Below are positions 60,496 through 64,000 of a stretch of DNA of 64,000 nucleotides, in pieces. The notes under the pieces were generated by a model. That model was given only the letters and a program-made list of their open reading frames with translations, was not told the DNA's origin and searched no databases. Each line of letters opens with the position of its first letter. The stretch's first letter is position 1. Source of the stretch: Sphagnum compactum (Eukaryota; Bryophyta; Sphagnopsida; Sphagnales); assembly GCA_965153455.1 (NCBI GenBank), contig OZ234493.1, positions 4,712,001-4,776,000 on the forward strand. The letters run 5' to 3'. The position numbers were made by a program, and so were the translations under genes.

Positions 60496-61390
60496 TTTAT
60501 GTATTTTGGCTAATTACTTGAACTATGTATAAAAATATTTTCGATTTTTCTTATTTTTTGGTAGAATCATGGCTATCGAAAATAGCTAAAAGCACATGAT
60601 TTTAGCTCTTTTTGTTTTAATGTAGCATTTTGGCTTATATAGCCTGCAAAAAAACAAGGCTGGTGCCTCTGCAAAGCCCTGCCTTTTGTTTGCATGGGCT
60701 TCTTTTTAACCTTCTGCACCATACTTTCTTATCCTCCACATTTCATTCCTGCAGTAAAGTTTTCTAAAAATTCACCTTGGTTGTCTTTCATCGTCTTGGT
60801 TCCTTTTACTTTTTCAAATCTTTTGTTTACTTCATTCATTTTTTATACCTGCTCTGATTTTCATTAACCCTTCTGTAGCAGTGTATTTTTCATTTTTTAA
60901 ATCTAAAAATTGGCAAAATAAGGTGAATTTACATTAAAGTTTCCAAAATTCCAAAATTTTCTTAAATTCTTTGTCAAAAGATTGCAAAATTTTTCTAGGA
61001 AAGAAAAACACTAGCCTATATACAAAAAAGGCTTATAATATCAGTAAGATCACTATATAGAACTTGGTGTCAAATAGATTGTGTGTATGTGTGTAGAAAA
61101 AAATGTTATGGCCAATGAAATTGTTAGATTTGATGGTCTGAACTTTTTCTTTTTTAATTATCTTGAATGAACTAATAGTTAAACCTTTGGGCATGTTAAG
61201 GAGTTTTCACACGTTGCTGCATACTCGCCCCTTTTGTTTCAACTTCAACATCATCAAATATTATTTGCGTGTTGCACGCCTTACATCCTTTAGATTCGGA
61301 CTCCCCCTATTCGGACTCATGGATGGAATTTTAGCCAAACATGGATGTGGAGCTCTCTTTGGATTCTTTTAAGTTAATTTTTTTTAATGC
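60496..61390. other. Intergenic, nothing certain
   Basis: A 69-aa plus-strand frame (61163-61372) directly upstream of the reverse transcriptase relic may be its decayed N-terminal side, but no motif is recognised. The rest is T-rich DNA. Confidence 0.4.
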
Positions 61391-63680
61391 ATGTCCCATT
61401 TGTCAACATGCAGTTTGGTAGGCATGGTGTTCAAACATTTCCAACATATTTTTGACCTTGAAGATTCAACTAATGATTTCATTCAGTTTCATCTATTGAG
61501 TTCCCATGTGGCTTATGGTCACATCTCACAATCCATTGCTTGCATTTTTGGTGTCATTAGGCTTTTAGCTTTGGCCAAGCCCTCAAGTGGCATCTAGTCA
61601 ATTGCAATGGACAAAGCTTTTATCAGTTGATGGGTAGTGCAATCTATAATTCTGTGACATGTTCTTTTCTCACTTGTTGCTGCATCCATTCAACGTGATG
61701 GTTAAGGGTGGTTACAAATTAGTGATCCATGGTATTCAAATTGCTTTGAGTGTTCATCCCAATTGAGTGATGCTTTAGGTGGACGTAATGAACACCTTTA
61801 ACACCATCTCACATAGGGTCATCCTTTAAGTGTTTTGAATGACAAGAGGTTAGTTGTTTTATCTTTTCCTTTTTGTTTGTTCCTTTTATGCCCTTCAGCT
61901 TCCTTTGGTTTTGAGGCATCACTTCTCCTCATGAGATTTATTTGTCATGCTTTCAATTAAGGACACACGTCAAGGTGTGTACCCCTAATTGAAAGCATGT
62001 TAAGCCTCTTTTTGTGTTCATTCATTTCTATGTTTTGTGTGTTTTTAAAGTGTTTTTCACTCATGTTTTTTCCTTTCAAAGTCAATAACATCCATATTTT
62101 CAGCCCTACCCATGTTGTTCCCCTTGCCTTTGATCATTTTGCTTCCCATTTGGCCTATGGATTGTTCAACCTTGCAAGTGCTCACTTAGGCCCCTTCCAG
62201 CTTGCTTCTTGGGTTTGCCCTCCCAATTGGTTTATGTTGCCATGTTGATGGCACTAGGATCTTAGGCATCCATTTTGGATCCAATTATTTATCCTCATCC
62301 TATTTGCAAGATGTTTTAAATGAACATGTTTGCCATGCTAATAATGCATTCCCAAGGTTAGGGGATGTCCACGTAGCATTTGGGATCTTCTCTTGGTGTT
62401 TCATTCAAAGGCCTTACTATTTGCTATGTTAAACCCCCCCCCCCCCCCCCCCCCACCACCTTTCTTTTGGGTTTTCAATGCCAATTTAACATTTTTTGTT
62501 CAACTATGTTAGGAGTTTTTGAAAGGCTTTTAGGCCTAGGCTCTTTGGAATGCCTTTCCGCTCCCTTAGTCTATTGGTAGGTTTGCCTCCCCATTTTTAA
62601 TGGAACTTAAGCTTCATTTTTATAAAGGGCATTACAATGGCCTATTTAAGGAGTTGGGTTTTATTTGCCCCCATCATATCCTTTGGGTTCTTGTTAGACT
62701 CTCGCGCATTTTTATTGGAAGCAATTGGAACAAGTAATTCAAGTTTGTTAATTTTTCAAGCACATATGAGGTTGGTGTGGGGAGTTGTCATAAGATCTTT
62801 TTCCCCTAATGATAGTGGCATGTGTATCCCCATTTGAACAATTGGTAGAAAAGAGGAGCAAATTGGCTTTAAGAAAATATTTCAAAAAGATTACATGACC
62901 ATTCTTTTTTAACATCATTTCTAATTTGCCTTTTGATTGACATAGGGCACACTTGATATCTTGTGTGGGGTTGAGTGTGGGTGCATGGCTATCGACTCAC
63001 CCAATGATCATTATTTTTCCAATTAGCTTCAAAAAAAAATCTCCATTATGTTGTGCACTTGGTTGGGCTTCCCCCATCTTTCAACCCTTGGTTTGCCACA
63101 TTGCATTTGTGACTAACCTTTAGACCCTATGGGGATCCACCTTTTTCATTGCACCCATGGTGGGTAAAAATGTCTTCTCATGATGCTGTGTGGGATGTTT
63201 TTGCATCTATTGTGAGGGATGCGAAATTTCATGTCTTACATCAATAGACCCATGTTTTTCCACCACTTGCCCTTCAATTTTCGCATCAATGGGTTGACAT
63301 TGTGATTTTGGTGGATGGTGTTCGAATGTTGGTTAATGTCATCATCGATGACCCTATTCACTTGAGTAGATCTGTTTCAAATGTAATTATATTTCATGGG
63401 TTGTCACAATAGTCATGGGCTTTTAAGGATGGCTTTTATCACGATCAATAGCTTAGTGGGCATGTTTCTCCCTCTAGCCATATAAGTCTTTGGGTGTTTG
63501 CATCAACATGCCGATGGTTTTTTTCATCAATGTGTTAACATGGTGTGGAAAGCAAAGGGCATTGGAGGCCCTTTTGTTTTAGTTTTGCATTCATTTTATA
63601 AGCGTAAGGTGTTGGTGGCATTACAAATGAACGTAGGCGACTTTTATTTTGGAACATTTTGTTACCATAATTGAAGGTTT
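61391..63680 (+). pseudogene. Decayed retroelement reverse transcriptase with C-terminal nuclease-like region
   Basis: Plus-strand frames follow one RT-type protein. 61391-61597 has EDSTNDFIQFHLLSSHVA and RLLALAKPSSGI. Motif A survives as VDVMNTFNTISHRVI (61779-61823) and motif B as DTRQG (61962-61976). The catalytic Asp-Asp motif is VNNI (62081-62092), both Asp lost. Then come VVPLAFDHFASHLA, DGTRILGIHFGS, LGDVHVAFGIFSWCFIQRP, LGVFERLLGLGSL and AYLRSWVLFAPIISFGFLLD. Further on, DPMGIHLFHCTHGG (63123-63164), SHDAVWDVFASIVRDAKF and VDIVILVDGVRMLVNVIIDD recall a zinc-binding plus PD-(D/E)XK-like C-terminus of a plant RT family I know only by sequence pattern. Many stops and shifts; a C21 run (62434-62454) sits inside a Pro-rich loop. 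Confidence 0.75.
62434..62454. repeat. C21 homopolymer
   Basis: Twenty-one consecutive C inside the reverse transcriptase relic, at a point where the family has a Pro-rich segment. It probably arose by slippage from CCC-rich proline codons. Confidence 0.9.
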
Positions 63681-64000
63681 TTTTAAGCTAGGCATTTTTT
63701 CATGTGTTCCTCCCCTCTCCTTATTTGATATGCTTCTCATGATTGAAAGGGGTTTGGGTATTTGATTTGTTCCCATTCCCTTTACAAAAAAATTTGTTTG
63801 CCAAGACTTGGGTCTTTCCATCTTTGTTGGGTGCTTTATTTTATTGATGATTGGCAACTTTAATCATTTTTTAGTTATCAAGTTAATGAAATAACAATTT
63901 AATGTGTAAAATAGATAAGTTGGTGAATGAACATTTAAGAATTCAAAGGAAATGAAATGTTCACACATTGTTTTTTTGGTTCTAAAGTTCTAAAAAAATT
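63681..64000. other. Intergenic to window edge
   Basis: No supported feature. It may hold the 3' tail of the retroelement, but no poly(A) or duplication was identified. Confidence 0.4.

Overview
This is nuclear DNA of a land plant: AT-rich, gene-poor and packed with repeats. One intact protein-coding gene can be supported in 64 kb. It is a four-exon receptor-like kinase of the PERK (proline-rich extensin-like receptor kinase) family on the minus strand at 56095-59199. Consensus GT-AG introns, plant transposon families (CACTA with tnp2, hAT-type MITEs, a retroelement reverse transcriptase) and TC-rich leaders all say plant. The long decayed intergenic DNA, and the kinds of reverse transcriptase and tnp2 relics present, make me lean to a non-flowering plant (fern, lycophyte, bryophyte or gymnosperm). 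That is recall plus inference, not proof.

Layout. 1-5.5 kb: unclassified dispersed repeats, a hAT-type MITE (3717-4022) and a clean short CACTA element with a 3-bp target duplication (4184-5460). 5.5-9.4 kb: a decayed autonomous CACTA transposase (tnp2) on the plus strand. 9.4-17.2 kb: TACCTA-rich DNA, a CACTA-like element (12846-15414) carrying a 1.6-kb degenerate array of TTTAGCC/TTTTGCC words and a tRNA-derived SINE-like piece, then a small TIR element (16492-17108). 18.1-22.5 kb: a satellite-like array of about 60-bp units, split by a 2.3-kb CACTA element and an 806-bp TIR element whose excision restores the array. 22.5-28 kb: mostly featureless. 28.2-30.4 kb: a more complex stretch with strong splice-like signals and a TC tract, possibly a minus-strand non-coding or fast-evolving transcript. 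30.4-48 kb: dispersed repeats, a second hAT MITE (32710-33099), an endonuclease/exonuclease/phosphatase-domain relic on the minus strand (36560-37290), two tandem copies of a decayed U1-type zinc finger (41.5-42.4 kb), an inverted-repeat element (44235-45005) and a CCA-rich long-period repeat (45.2-47.6 kb). 48.2-55.5 kb: more CACTA copies, another SINE-like piece and a hAT MITE. 55.3-60.5 kb: the PERK gene with its 3' flank and CpG-bearing promoter. 61.4-63.7 kb: a decayed reverse transcriptase with a C-terminal nuclease-like region.

The mobile-element relics do not form a working system. Every transposase, reverse transcriptase and endonuclease piece carries stops or frameshifts, and the reverse transcriptase has lost its catalytic Asp-Asp. 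The gene's promoter is one of few CpG-rich places, fitting methylation-driven decay of the rest. I found no convincing new biological system. The best leads are the nested satellite/CACTA structure, the non-autonomous CACTA family beside a tnp2 relic, the possible spliced transcript at 28-30 kb, and the duplicated zinc-finger relics.
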